The notes: generated from the sequence alone by a model not told the origin. A DNA stretch of 64,000 nt from Rhizorhabdus wittichii RW1 (GCA_000016765.1 CP000699.1:3187001-3251000), one strand, 5' to 3'; positions 54,166-62,456 are shown, counted from the first letter of the stretch. Numbers and translations: made by a program.

Positions 54166-54842
54166 CCGGGCAGGAGATAGCCGACGCCGCGCACCGTGCT
54201 GATCGGGTCGCCGCCGCCATTGGCGGTCAGCTTGGCGCGCAGCCGGCGGATATGGACGTCGACGAGGTTGGTCGCGGGCTCGAAGTCGTAGCCCCACACC
54301 TTTTCGAGCAGCATCGCGCGGGTGACGATCGAATCGACGTTGCGGACCAGTTCGAGCAGCAGGTTGAACTCGATCTTGCTGAGGTCGACCGCCTTGCCGT
54401 CGCGCCAGGCGCGGAAGCGGGCCGGGCTGACGACGATGTCGCCGGCGCGCAGCGTGTCGCCGTCCTGCGCCGGCTGGCGGCGGCCGCGCAGGATCGCGTT
54501 GAGCCGGGCGTTGAGCTCGGCCGCCGTCACCGGCTTGACGACATAGTCGTCGGCGCCGGCGTCGAGCCCCTCGACCTTCTCGACCGGCCGGCCGAGCGCG
54601 CTGAGGATGATCACCGGCAGGCCCATGCCGTCCTGGCGGATGCGCTGCAGCACCGACAGGCCGTCGACCGTCGGCAGCATCAGGTCGAGGATCATCGCGT
54701 CGAACCGGTCGCGCGTCACCGCCTCGACCGCCGATCGGCCGTCCATCGCCACCGACACATGGTGGCCCATCTCGCGCAGGTCGCGCTCCAGCATCGCGAC
54801 CAGCGCGGCATCGTCCTCGACCAGCAGCAGGTTCAGGCTCAT
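54162..54842 (-). CDS. OmpR-family response regulator
   Basis: This 226-residue protein has a receiver domain with LLLVEDDAAL, the phosphoacceptor aspartate in MILDLMLPTVDG (near residue 53) and YVVKPVTAAEL. The winged-helix output domain has LSKIEFNLLLELVRNVDSIV and VDVHIRRLRAKL. GAGGATGTG precedes the ATG at 54842. It is the first gene of a two-gene operon with the kinase. Its upstream gap (54843-55088) has a GCATATATGC palindrome at 54994. Confidence 0.93.
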   Translation of the reverse strand: MSLNLLLVEDDAALVAMLERDLREMGHHVSVAMDGRSAVEAVTRDRFDAMILDLMLPTVDGLSVLQRIRQDGMGLPVIILSALGRPVEKVEGLDAGADDYVVKPVTAAELNARLNAILRGRRQPAQDGDTLRAGDIVVSPARFRAWRDGKAVDLSKIEFNLLLELVRNVDSIVTRAMLLEKVWGYDFEPATNLVDVHIRRLRAKLTANGGGDPISTVRGVGYLLPG

Positions 54843-55088
54843 CACATCCTCACTCGCCGGTCCGCTCCAGCAGAAGCCGGCGCCCGGCGAAAGCGCGATT
54901 GTCATCATAATGCAGCTTCGCCGCCATGTCCGGTTCAGAGACGGCCCGCGAACGGGCCGAAAAGGCCGTGCGGGCACCAACCGTATTACTGTTGCATATA
55001 TGCCATACACCCGTTCGATTTCGATCGCCGCAGGGCCGCGGCCGCTTTTCGATTGTTACAGCCGTCGAAAATTGATCTCTAGGCCGCC

Positions 55089-55727
55089 ATGCGGGGGAAA
55101 GACGAATCGGGCGCCGGGCGCTCCATCGGCGCGGCCGAGCGTATCCTACGGGCATTGGCGGCGGAATTTCCGCGCCTGCACGATCGCCAGTCCTTCCTGG
55201 ACAGCGTCGGGCTGCGTGCCCAATATGACAAGGAGGACGGCGGCGGCCTGTCGGACAATGAGCGCCAGGCGGCCGCGCGCGCGCTGACCCGGCTGATCAG
55301 CGACGGCGCCGTCGCCGAGACGCTCTGGCCCTCCGGCGACAGCGACAAGGTCCAGCTTCCCGAACAGGGGATGATCGCGGTGTCGGTCAACCTCGGCTCG
55401 CTGCGCGAGGAACGGCTCGCCTGGGAGGTGGAGCGCAAGGGGGCCGAGCCGAGCCAGGAGCGGATCGTCAGCGAGATCGTCGACCGCTCGCGCGTCTGGA
55501 TCGAGCAGAACATGGACGGCGGCAAGCTGCCGCTGCTGCTGGTCAACGCCAGCATCATCCACGGATCGAACGCCTTCGACATCCTGATCAGCGCGCAGTA
55601 CCGCAACCCCTACAACCTGCTGCGCTACACGCGCGAGGTGGTGCAGGTGGTGGCGCACATCGCCGGCACCCACACGATGCTCGTCGCGCAGAGCTACGGC
55701 TTCCCCGACTTCGCGGCGGGGCGCTAG
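55089..55727 (+). CDS. Conserved-looking protein of unknown function
   Basis: The 212-residue product has no signal peptide or membrane helix. It has a helical N-terminal half (RILRALAAEFPRLHDRQSFL; NERQAAARALTRLISDG), reminiscent of a winged helix but not diagnostic. A mixed second half has MIAVSVNLGSLREERLAWEV and YRNPYNLLRYTREVVQVVAH. Codon usage matches its neighbours. It is divergent from the two-component operon. I do not recognise the family and assign no function. Confidence 0.7.
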   Translation: MRGKDESGAGRSIGAAERILRALAAEFPRLHDRQSFLDSVGLRAQYDKEDGGGLSDNERQAAARALTRLISDGAVAETLWPSGDSDKVQLPEQGMIAVSVNLGSLREERLAWEVERKGAEPSQERIVSEIVDRSRVWIEQNMDGGKLPLLLVNASIIHGSNAFDILISAQYRNPYNLLRYTREVVQVVAHIAGTHTMLVAQSYGFPDFAAGR

Positions 55728-55767
55728 GACGGACCGTCATTCAGCCCATGGCGGCTTCCGACAGGAT

Positions 55768-55862
55768 CGTCATCCTGGCGAAAGCCAGGATCTCCCTTCT
55801 CTTCATCCTTCCGATCCCGAGCGCGGAAAGGCAGTGAGATCCCGGCTTTCGCCGGGATGACG
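55768..55862. repeat. Paired REP-like inverted repeat (CGGCGAAAGCCGGG family)
   Basis: The left unit is CGTCATCCTGGCGAAAGCCA and the right unit is GATCCCGGCTTTCGCCGGGA plus TGACG, with an intervening TTCTCTTCATCC-type spacer. The left stem has compensated changes (CCTGGC/GCCAGG). It fills the convergent gap before ohrR. Confidence 0.8.
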
Positions 55863-55888
55863 GGAAGGTGCGGCAGAAGGCAGCCGCC

Positions 55889-56350
55889 TCAGCCGCGCTC
55901 CTCGGCGCTGCGGCGCAGATTGTCGCCGAGCGCGACCAGGCGCTGCTGGAGCGCCGCGATCTCCCCGGCCGGCAGGCCGATCGAGTCGAACAATTCGGGC
56001 GGCAGGCAGGCTGCGTCGTCGCCGGCGGCGCGGCCTCTGTCGGTCAGGTGGACGCGCACCACCCGCTCGTCGGCGGCGTCGCGGCGGCGCTGGACGAAGC
56101 CGGCGGCTTCGAGCCGCTTGATCAGCGGGGTCAGCGTGTTCGATTCGAGGAACAGATGCTCGCCGAGCGCGCCGACCGTCTGCCCGTCGGCATGGCGCAG
56201 CGCCAGGATCACCAGATATTGGGGATAGGTGAGGCCGAGCCGGTCGAGCAGCGGCTTGTAGACGCGGTTGAACGCATGGCCCGCCGCATAGACCGCGAAG
56301 CACAGCAGATTGTCGAAGGGACCCGTCGTCCCGGAAGCGTCGTTCGTCAT
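55889..56350 (-). CDS. ohrR: Organic hydroperoxide-sensing MarR regulator OhrR
   Basis: This 153-residue protein has the OhrR beginning FDNLLCFAVYAAGHAFNRVY, with the peroxide-sensing cysteine near residue 17, and tyrosines in LTYPQYLVILAL that stabilise the reduced form. The winged helix includes ESNTLTPLIKRLEAAGFVQR. Oxidation of the cysteine by organic peroxides releases DNA and induces ohr. It is divergent from ohr, with two palindromic operators in the 138-bp gap. Confidence 0.94.
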   Translation of the reverse strand: MTNDASGTTGPFDNLLCFAVYAAGHAFNRVYKPLLDRLGLTYPQYLVILALRHADGQTVGALGEHLFLESNTLTPLIKRLEAAGFVQRRRDAADERVVRVHLTDRGRAAGDDAACLPPELFDSIGLPAGEIAALQQRLVALGDNLRRSAEERG

Positions 56351-56356
56351 GTCGCG

Positions 56357-56385
56357 TATATAGATCGTGCACGATATGATCGCAA
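56357..56385 (-). promoter_or_regulatory. ohrR promoter with embedded operator
   Basis: On the minus strand TTGCGA (56385-56380) and TATATA (56362-56357) are spaced by 17 nt. The perfect palindrome ATCGTGCACGAT (56364-56375) lies between them, well placed for autorepression by OhrR. Confidence 0.7.
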
Positions 56386-56389
56386 GCGG

Positions 56390-56431
56390 TTGACATCGGC
56401 GCGCGACTCGCCTAGATGAATCGTACACGAT
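56390..56431 (+). promoter_or_regulatory. ohr promoter and operator
   Basis: TTGACA (56390-56395) and TAGATG (56413-56418) are 17 nt apart, forming a good sigma-70-type promoter. The operator-like ATCGTACACGAT (56420-56431) directly follows the -10 and differs from the ohrR-side palindrome by one base. Repression by OhrR at this site is inferred. Confidence 0.8.
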
Positions 56432-56488
56432 CTAATCGTGGAAGATTGAAATGGCTCTCCCCCCGAGCCCCCAATGAGGAACAGGACC

Positions 56489-56914
56489 ATGGCTACGAAG
56501 ATTCTCTATTCGACCAGCTCGACCGCCACCGGAGGCCGCGACGGGCGCGCCCGCACCGCCGACGGCAGCTTCGAGGTCACGCTCGGCACGCCGAAGGAAC
56601 TCGGCGGCAACGGCCAGGGCAACAATCCCGAACAGCTCTTCGCCTCGGGCTATGCGGCCTGCTTCCTCGGCGCGATGAAGTTCGCCGCGTCGCAGGGCCA
56701 GCATGCCAAGGTGCCCGCCGACGCGACCGTCACCGCCACGGTCGGCATCGGCCCGCGCGCCGACAAGGGCTTCGGCCTCGCCGTCGCGCTCGAGATCAGC
56801 CTGCCCGGCGTCGACCGTGCCGCGGCCGAGGCGCTGGTCGCCGAAGCCGACACCATCTGCCCCTACAGCCACGCGGTGCGCGGCAATATCGAGGTCAAGC
56901 TCAGCGTCGCCTGA
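56489..56914 (+). CDS. ohr: Organic hydroperoxide resistance protein Ohr
   Basis: This 141-residue OsmC-fold thiol peroxidase reduces organic hydroperoxides using lipoylated proteins. The two catalytic cysteines are in SGYAACFLGAMKF (near residue 60) and TICPYSHAVRGN (near 126). NPEQLFASGYAAC is diagnostic. AGGAACAGGACC precedes ATG 56489, and an upstream in-frame ATG at 56474 is less likely. Divergent from ohrR. Confidence 0.95.
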   Translation: MATKILYSTSSTATGGRDGRARTADGSFEVTLGTPKELGGNGQGNNPEQLFASGYAACFLGAMKFAASQGQHAKVPADATVTATVGIGPRADKGFGLAVALEISLPGVDRAAAEALVAEADTICPYSHAVRGNIEVKLSVA

Positions 56915-56939
56915 GGGGCGCTTACCTCGACTTCCCAGG

Positions 56940-57029
56940 CGTCATCCCGGCGGAGGCCGGGATCTCGGGCGGCTCCCGCTGCAACCTTTTCTCCTTTCTC
57001 CCGAGACCCCGGCCTCCGCCGGGGTGACG
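56940..57029. repeat. Paired REP-like inverted repeat (CGGCGGAGGCCGGG family)
   Basis: The left unit is CGTCATCCCGGCGGAGGCCG and the right unit ends CGGCCTCCGCCGGGGTGACG, with a GCTCCCGCTGCAACC spacer. It lies between ohr and the second Rrf2 gene. Confidence 0.8.
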
Positions 57030-57051
57030 CCTGTGGAGGAGGGAAAACTTA

Positions 57052-57118
57052 AACACGGACTATCTCACTCCGCGTTTTATGCTTGACGCATCAAACGCGG
57101 AGTGTATGAGTCCGTGTT
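57052..57118 (+). promoter_or_regulatory. Composite inverted-repeat operator overlapping the Rrf2 promoter
   Basis: Each arm holds AACACGGACT, four free bases and CACTCCGCGTTT. The left arm is 57052-57077 and its complement is 57093-57118, so 22 of 26 bases per arm pair. TTGACG (57083-57088) and TATGAG (57105-57110) with 16-nt spacing form a promoter inside the repeat. The -10 is only 8 nt from the ATG at 57119, implying a leaderless or nearly leaderless mRNA. Autoregulation by the encoded Rrf2 protein is inferred. Confidence 0.78.
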
Positions 57119-57658
57119 ATGGCGCACATCACCACCAGTGTCGAATATGGCATCCATTGCCTGCTGTGGCTCGTCGGATCGGGCGACCGGGCGATGAGCA
57201 GCCGCGACCTTGCCGAGCTGCAGGGCATCTCGCCCAGCTTCCTCGCCAAGATCTTCCCCAAGCTCGAAAAGGCCGGGATCGTCGTGGCGAGCGAGGGGGT
57301 GCGCGGCGGCTATCGGCTGGCGCGCCCGGCCGACGCGATCAGCTTCCTCGACATCGTCGACGCGATCGAGGGCGAGAAGCCCCTGTTCGATTGCCAGGAG
57401 GTGCGCGAACGCTGCGCCCTCTTCGCCGGCGGCATGCCCGCCTGGGCGACCGACGGCGTCTGCGCGGTCCATGGCGTGATGCTCCAGGCCGAAAAGGCGA
57501 TGCGCGACGCGCTCGCCGCCCAGTCGCTCCAGGACGTCGCGACCCGCTTCGGGCGCAAGGTGCCCGACGACTTCTTCGGCAGCGTCGAGGCGTGGGTCGG
57601 CGACCGCATGAGCGGGCGGACCGGCCGCGCCCGGCCGGCGCGCGAATCGCCGGGCTGA
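57119..57658 (+). CDS. Rrf2-family transcriptional regulator
   Basis: This 179-residue protein has the Rrf2 HTH (MAHITTSVEYGIHCLLWLVG; LAELQGISPSFLAKIFPKLE), the wing GVRGGYRLARPADAI, and cysteines in FDCQEVRERCALF and GVCAVHGVM (near residues 91, 97 and 114), compatible with an Fe-S or thiol sensor. The C-terminus extends beyond typical Rrf2 length by 20-30 residues and is basic. It lies about 150 nt upstream of an NDH-2-like gene, its probable target. Confidence 0.9.
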   Translation: MAHITTSVEYGIHCLLWLVGSGDRAMSSRDLAELQGISPSFLAKIFPKLEKAGIVVASEGVRGGYRLARPADAISFLDIVDAIEGEKPLFDCQEVRERCALFAGGMPAWATDGVCAVHGVMLQAEKAMRDALAAQSLQDVATRFGRKVPDDFFGSVEAWVGDRMSGRTGRARPARESPG

Positions 57659-57807
57659 GCTGACCGCCCCGCAGCGGGCGTCACCACCCTTTCCCGACCT
57701 CTTTCTCGGCGCCCGCCGGACGGTCCGAGAAAGCCCCCCTGCGCGCCGCGACCGACGGCGGCGGGGACCGACCCCGCATGTCCGGCGACCATCGAAGGGA
57801 GACTATC

Positions 57808-59013
57808 ATGAGCAGCAAGATCCTGATCGCCGGCTCCGGTTTCGCCGGCCTGTGGGCCGCCCTCTCCGCCGCGCGCGCCGTGTCGCTCGCCGGCCGCGAG
57901 GGCGATGTCGAGGTGACCATCGTCTCGCCCACCCCCAATGTCGCGATCCGGCCGCGCCTCTACGAGGCCGACCTCACCGACATGCACCCCGACATCTCGG
58001 CGCTGCTCGACGCGGTCGGCGTCCGCCACCTCGCCGGGCTGGTCGATTCGGTCGACAGCGTGGCGCGCACCGCCACGGTCCGCACCCATGACGGCGGCTG
58101 GACGACGCTCGGCTATGACCGCTTCATCCTCGCCGTCGGCAGCCGGCTGTTCCGCCCTGACATCCCCGGCATCGGCCTGGTGTTCGACGCCGACCAGCAC
58201 GATTCGGCGCACGCGCTCGACCGCCATCTCAAGGCGCTGGCCGAGGCGTCCGAGACGCCCGCGCGCAACACCGTGGTCGTCGCGGGCGGCGGCCTGACCG
58301 GGCTGGAGACCGCGACCGAGATGCCGGGGCGGCTGCGCGCCGCGCTGGGCCCCGACGCGGCGATCCGCACCGTCATCGTCGACACCGCCCCGACGATCGG
58401 CGCGGCGATGGGCGCCGAGGCGGTGCCGCACATCCGGGAGGCGCTGGGGCAGGCGGGCGTCGAATCGCGCGCCGGCGTCCGCGTCGCCGCGGTCGAGCCG
58501 GGCGCGGTGCTGCTGTCCTCGGGCGAGCGGATCGAGACCGACACGGTGGTGTGGAGCGCCGGCATGCGCGCGCATCCGCTGGCGGCGACGATCCCGGGCG
58601 AGCATGATCCGCTCGGCCGCGTGGTGGGCGACGCCTTCCTCCACGCGCCCGCCGCGCCGGGGGTGTTCGTCACCGGCGACACCGTCAAGGCGGCGACCGA
58701 CGACCAGGGCAATTTCAACGTCATGTCGTGCCAGCATGCGATGAGCCTGGGCCGCGTCGCCGGGCACAATGCCGCGGCCGAACTGGTCGGCCTGCCGCTG
58801 CATCCCTACAGCCAGCCCAAATATGTCACCTGCCTCGACCTCGGCCCGTGGGGCGCGCTCTACACCGAGGGCTGGGAGCGCGCCGTCCGCTTCGTCGGCG
58901 ACGAGGGCAAGGCGATCAAGCGCGAGATCAACGGCGTGTGGATCTACCCGCCCGCGCCCGATCGCGACGCGGTGTTCGGGATCGCCAATCCCGACTATGT
59001 GATCGTCCCCTGA
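57808..59013 (+). CDS. NDH-2-like FAD/NAD(P)-dependent oxidoreductase
   Basis: This 401-residue flavoprotein has the FAD-binding AGSGFAGLWAALSAA at the N-terminus, the second dinucleotide site VVAGGGLTGLETATEM (near residue 158) and the FAD-binding GVFVTGDTVKA (near 289). It resembles type II NADH dehydrogenases but lacks an obvious C-terminal membrane helix, and the C-terminal part (YVTCLDLGPWGALYTEGWER) fits the NDH-2 family. GAAGGGAGAC precedes the ATG. Pairing with an Rrf2 regulator suggests redox-responsive expression. Confidence 0.87.
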   Translation: MSSKILIAGSGFAGLWAALSAARAVSLAGREGDVEVTIVSPTPNVAIRPRLYEADLTDMHPDISALLDAVGVRHLAGLVDSVDSVARTATVRTHDGGWTTLGYDRFILAVGSRLFRPDIPGIGLVFDADQHDSAHALDRHLKALAEASETPARNTVVVAGGGLTGLETATEMPGRLRAALGPDAAIRTVIVDTAPTIGAAMGAEAVPHIREALGQAGVESRAGVRVAAVEPGAVLLSSGERIETDTVVWSAGMRAHPLAATIPGEHDPLGRVVGDAFLHAPAAPGVFVTGDTVKAATDDQGNFNVMSCQHAMSLGRVAGHNAAAELVGLPLHPYSQPKYVTCLDLGPWGALYTEGWERAVRFVGDEGKAIKREINGVWIYPPAPDRDAVFGIANPDYVIVP

Positions 59014-59022
59014 CGGGGACGG

Positions 59023-59415
59023 TCAGGACCGGGGCGGCCGCTTGCCCGACGGCGGGCGGTCCGGCCTCGGCCGGCGCGGGTCGCGGGGGGCGCCGGGGCG
59101 TCCGCCGCCGCCCGGTCCGCGTCCCGGCCCACCCGTGGGCCGGGGCTGCGGCCGTGGAGCGACCCCGGCGACCTTGGGGTTGAGCACGGTATAGCCTTCC
59201 GACTGGAGCCGGGTGAAGGCGGCGCGGACGCTGGTCTGGATCGACGCCTGCAGCTCGGCCGGCAGGTCCTGGAAGGTGGTGTTGGGATGGATCGCGCCCA
59301 GGTCGCGCAGCAGCGCGTTGGGTACCCCCTTCGACGCGGCGCGCAACGCGCCGAGCCCGTCGATCACGGCCGCGACGAGCACGTCGTGCATGACCTCGGA
59401 TGCGGACTTGGTCAC
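59023..59415 (-). CDS. Hypothetical protein with Pro/Gly/Arg-rich tail
   Basis: The 130-residue product starts at GTG 59415, preceded by GGAGGGAAG. The first 85 residues look folded and helical (VMHDVLVAAVIDGLGALRAA; AIHPNTTFQDLPAELQASIQ; TSVRAAFTRLQSEGYTVLNP). The last 40 are a low-complexity basic tail (PGRGPGGGGRPGAPRDPRRP). I do not recognise the family. It is convergent with the flavoprotein gene. An upstream in-frame extension would run into a repeat unit and is not preferred. Confidence 0.65.
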   Translation of the reverse strand: MTKSASEVMHDVLVAAVIDGLGALRAASKGVPNALLRDLGAIHPNTTFQDLPAELQASIQTSVRAAFTRLQSEGYTVLNPKVAGVAPRPQPRPTGGPGRGPGGGGRPGAPRDPRRPRPDRPPSGKRPPRS

Positions 59416-59495
59416 TTCTTCCCTCCGGATTCGGCGCGGTTCCGACGATCGGGCCGCTATACAGCCTGCCGGGACGGGCGGAAGCGAAATGTTCT

Positions 59496-59523
59496 CGTCA
59501 TCCCGGCCTCCGCCGGGATGACG
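59496..59523. repeat. Single REP-like hairpin unit
   Basis: CGTCATCCCGGC and GCCGGGATGACG arms flank a CTCC centre, giving a 28-bp hairpin of the same family as 36426-36453, in reversed orientation at the centre. It lies in the divergent gap before the LtrA gene. Confidence 0.8.
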
Positions 59524-59600
59524 GGGATGCGCGTCGCCGTTGACGGACCACATCGCTTGCTGGCACCGATCCATCGAGGCAGTGGAGGAGGGGCGGCGGC

Positions 59601-60770
59601 ATGACCGAGCGGAAGAGGGCGATCCGGCCGATGCATCCCCGCGACCCGGCCGAGCCGCACCGCGCCGCGACCGCGCTCGAGCTGCTGTTCGACCTCGTCA
59701 CCGTGATCGCGATCGCCGCCGCGGCCGAGGGGCTGCACCATGCGATCGCCGAGGCGCATGCGGCCCAGGGCGTGCTGCGCTTCGCGCTCGCCTTCTTCGC
59801 GATCTGGTGGGCGTGGATGAACTTCACCTGGTTCGCCTCGGCCTATGACAATGACGATGCCGTCTTCCGGCTGCTGACGATGGTGATCATGGCGGGCTCG
59901 CTGGCGCTGGCGGCCGGGGTCGACGGGCTGTTCCGCGCGCTCGACATCCATCTGGTGGTCGGCGGCTATGTCGTGATGCGGCTCGCCATGGTGCTGCTGT
60001 GGCTGCGCGCCGCCGGGGCCGATCGGGCGCGGCGGACGACCAATCTGCGCTATGCCGGCGGGATCGCGATCGTCCAGCTCTACTGGGTGCTGCTGATGGT
60101 GCTCGGATCGCCGGGTTCCACCGCCTTCGTGCCGCTGATGCTGCTCGGCTTCCTGTTCGAGCTCGGCGTGCCCGCCTTCGCCGAGCGCGCCACGACCACG
60201 CCCTGGCACCGCCACCATATCGTCGAGCGCTACGGCCTGCTGACCCTGATCGTCCTCGGCGAGATATTGCTCGGCGCGTCGCTCGCGCTCCAGGCGGCGG
60301 CGCGCGAGGCGTTCGACGCGCGGCTCGTCCATGTCGCGCTGTCGGCGCTGGTGATCACCTTCGCGATGTGGTGGCTCTATTTCTGCGAGGAGGAGCAGCT
60401 CCACGGCTCGGGCCTGCGCCGCGCGCTGCTGTGGGGCTATGGCCATCTCCCGATCTTCGCGGCGGGGGCGGCGGTCGGCGCGGGCTTCGCGGTGCTGGTC
60501 GACATCGTCGCCGGCCACGCCCATGTCCCGTTGCGCGTCGGCGACATGGCGGTGGCGATCCCGCTCGCGCTCTACATGGCCGGGCTCTGGCTGGTCCGCG
60601 ACCGCTTCGTCCTGGCCGGACCGGCGGGCCTCGTCCTGCCGCTGTTCGCGCTGGCGATCGTCGCGCTGCCCTTCGCCTTTCCCGCGCTCGAGGCGATCGC
60701 CGCGCTCGCGGCGCTGGCGGCGGCGGTCCGCGCGCGGCTGGGCCATCGCCACCCCGCCCACCATCGCTGA
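59601..60770 (+). CDS. Low temperature requirement protein A (LtrA) family membrane protein
   Basis: This 389-residue protein has about ten membrane helices. Family markers are ATALELLFDLVTVIAIAAAA near residue 25, AIWWAWMNFTWFASAYDNDD near 68, and HHIVERYGLLTLIVLGEILL near 202. LtrA was first linked to growth in the cold in Listeria, and its biochemical role is unknown. It lies about 60 nt upstream of rlmN. Confidence 0.9.
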   Translation: MTERKRAIRPMHPRDPAEPHRAATALELLFDLVTVIAIAAAAEGLHHAIAEAHAAQGVLRFALAFFAIWWAWMNFTWFASAYDNDDAVFRLLTMVIMAGSLALAAGVDGLFRALDIHLVVGGYVVMRLAMVLLWLRAAGADRARRTTNLRYAGGIAIVQLYWVLLMVLGSPGSTAFVPLMLLGFLFELGVPAFAERATTTPWHRHHIVERYGLLTLIVLGEILLGASLALQAAAREAFDARLVHVALSALVITFAMWWLYFCEEEQLHGSGLRRALLWGYGHLPIFAAGAAVGAGFAVLVDIVAGHAHVPLRVGDMAVAIPLALYMAGLWLVRDRFVLAGPAGLVLPLFALAIVALPFAFPALEAIAALAALAAAVRARLGHRHPAHHR

Positions 60771-60827
60771 GCGGGCCGCGATCGGGCCACGGTGGAAAAT
60801 CGGGCCGCGATCGACTATGGGACGGCG

Positions 60828-62036
60828 ATGAATCACCCGCAGCCCATCACCATGCCGATTCCCGGCCACATCGATCCTGTGCCGGTTCCGCGCGACCTGA
60901 AGCCGCGCGTCGACGGCCGGATCGACCTGCTCGGCCTGTCGCGCGACGACCTGCGGATGGCGCTGGAGACCGCCCAGCTCGAACCCAGGCAGGCGAAGCT
61001 GCGCGCCAAGCAGCTCTGGCACTGGATCTACAATCGCGGCGCGACCGACTTCGCGGTGATGACCGACATCGCCAAGGACATGCGCGGCTGGCTCGACCAG
61101 CGCTTCGTCGTCTCGCGGCCCGAAGTGGTCGAGGCGCAGGTGTCGACCGACGGCACCCGCAAATGGCTGCTCCGCTCGGACGACGGCCAGGATTACGAGA
61201 TGGTGTTCATCCCCGATGCCGACCGGGGCACCCTCTGCGTCTCCAGCCAGGTCGGCTGCACGCTCAACTGCCGCTTCTGCCACACCGGCACGATGAAGCT
61301 GGTGCGCAACCTGACCCCGGCCGAGATCGTCGGGCAGGTGATGCTGGCGCGCGACGCGCTCGGCGAATGGCCGTCCCAGCCGGAAGGGCGGATGCTCACC
61401 AACATCGTGATGATGGGGATGGGCGAGCCGCTCTACAATTTCGACAATGTCCGCGACGCGCTCAAGCTGGTCATGGACGGCGACGGCCTGGCGCTGTCGA
61501 AGCGGCGCATCACCCTGTCGACCGCCGGCGTCGTGCCGATGATGGCGCGCGCGGGCGAGGAGATCGGCGTCAACCTCGCCGTCTCGCTCCACGCGATCAC
61601 CAAGGAGGTGCGCGACGAGATCGTGCCCCTCAACCGCAAATATGGGATCGAGGACCTGCTGCAGGCCTGCGCCGACTATCCCGGCGCCAACAATGCCCGG
61701 CGCATCACCTTCGAATATGTCATGCTCAAGGACAAGAACGACCGCGACGAGGACGCGCTCGAGCTGGTCCGCCTGATCCGCAAGTACCGGCTGCCCGCCA
61801 AGGTCAACCTGATCCCGTTCAACCCCTGGCCGGGCGCGCCCTATGAATGCTCCGATCCCGACCGGGTCGCGCGCTTCTCCGACCTGATCTTCAAGGCGGG
61901 CATCTCGGCGCCCGTCCGCACCCCGCGCGGGCGCGACATCATGGCCGCCTGCGGCCAGCTCAAGTCGGCGGCGGAGAAGAAGAGCCGCGCCGAGCTCGAC
62001 CGCATGGCGGCCGAGAAACAGGCGGCGCTCGGCTGA
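60828..62036 (+). CDS. rlmN: Dual-specificity 23S rRNA/tRNA adenine C2-methyltransferase RlmN
   Basis: This radical-SAM enzyme of about 402 residues methylates A2503 of 23S rRNA and A37 of some tRNAs. The cluster motif [11 protein letters not shown] (near residue 139), the [10 protein letters not shown] motif, [17 protein letters not shown] and the C-terminal cysteine in DIMAACGQL are all present. ATG 60828 has GGGACGG upstream. A GTG at 60792 would add 12 residues. Its stop overlaps the next small gene by one base. Confidence 0.95.
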   Translation: MNHPQPITMPIPGHIDPVPVPRDLKPRVDGRIDLLGLSRDDLRMALETAQLEPRQAKLRAKQLWHWIYNRGATDFAVMTDIAKDMRGWLDQRFVVSRPEVVEAQVSTDGTRKWLLRSDDGQDYEMVFIPDADRGTLCVSSQVGCTLNCRFCHTGTMKLVRNLTPAEIVGQVMLARDALGEWPSQPEGRMLTNIVMMGMGEPLYNFDNVRDALKLVMDGDGLALSKRRITLSTAGVVPMMARAGEEIGVNLAVSLHAITKEVRDEIVPLNRKYGIEDLLQACADYPGANNARRITFEYVMLKDKNDRDEDALELVRLIRKYRLPAKVNLIPFNPWPGAPYECSDPDRVARFSDLIFKAGISAPVRTPRGRDIMAACGQLKSAAEKKSRAELDRMAAEKQAALG

Positions 62037-62218
62037 TGTCGGGGGATCGCTTCGAACGGCATCGCCAGCCCTGGACCCCCGACGAGGTCCAGAAGCTCCA
62101 CACGCTGGCGAAGAAGGGCATGGCGCTCAAGGCGATCGCCAAGGCGCTCAAGCGCAGCGAGGAATCGACCAAGGACCGCGCCAAGGCCGACGGCCTCAGC
62201 ATCGCCAAGCTGCGCTGA
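62036..62218 (+). CDS. 60-residue HTH-like protein coupled to rlmN
   Basis: The product begins [20 protein letters not shown] and continues with LHTLAKKGMALKAIAKALKR, then SEESTKDRAKADGLSIAKLR. The WTPDEVxxLxxLAxKGxxxxxIAxxLxR pattern is a Myb/GcrA-like helix-turn-helix. It overlaps the rlmN stop (TGATG) and is therefore co-translated with it. A small nucleic-acid-binding protein is likely, but its target is unknown. Confidence 0.78.
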   Translation: MSGDRFERHRQPWTPDEVQKLHTLAKKGMALKAIAKALKRSEESTKDRAKADGLSIAKLR

Positions 62219-62232
62219 AGGGCGGCCTCCAA

Positions 62233-62327
62233 CGTCATCCCGGCGAAAGCCGGAATCTCTCTTTTCTTCGTCTTGCATACTCGAAGCGTGGAAAGGCAGG
62301 GAGATCCCGGCTTTCGCCGGGATGACG
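62233..62327. repeat. Paired REP-like inverted repeat (CGGCGAAAGCCGG family)
   Basis: The left unit is CGTCATCCCGGCGAAAGCCG. The right unit is GATCCCGGCTTTCGCCGGGA plus TGACG. The spacer contains TCTTTTCTTCGTC and GGAAAGGCAGGGA, near-identical to the 55768 element. It lies before the cyclopropane synthase gene. Confidence 0.82.
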
Positions 62328-62456
62328 GGTGGGGGGCGGAGCCGGCCACGCACGCCGCTCCGAAATATTCCAGGCGTTTAACGGTTAAATTTTAGCGGTT
62401 TCCCCTCTTGCATCGTTTCGCGCGCGGCGGTCTTATGGGTCCCCGGAGACCTGACC

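Noticed and set aside
59457-61592. A 711-codon minus-strand frame across LtrA and rlmN
   Set aside because: It is opposite two well-defined genes and has the His/Arg/Asp/Gln-rich composition of GC-rich shadow frames.
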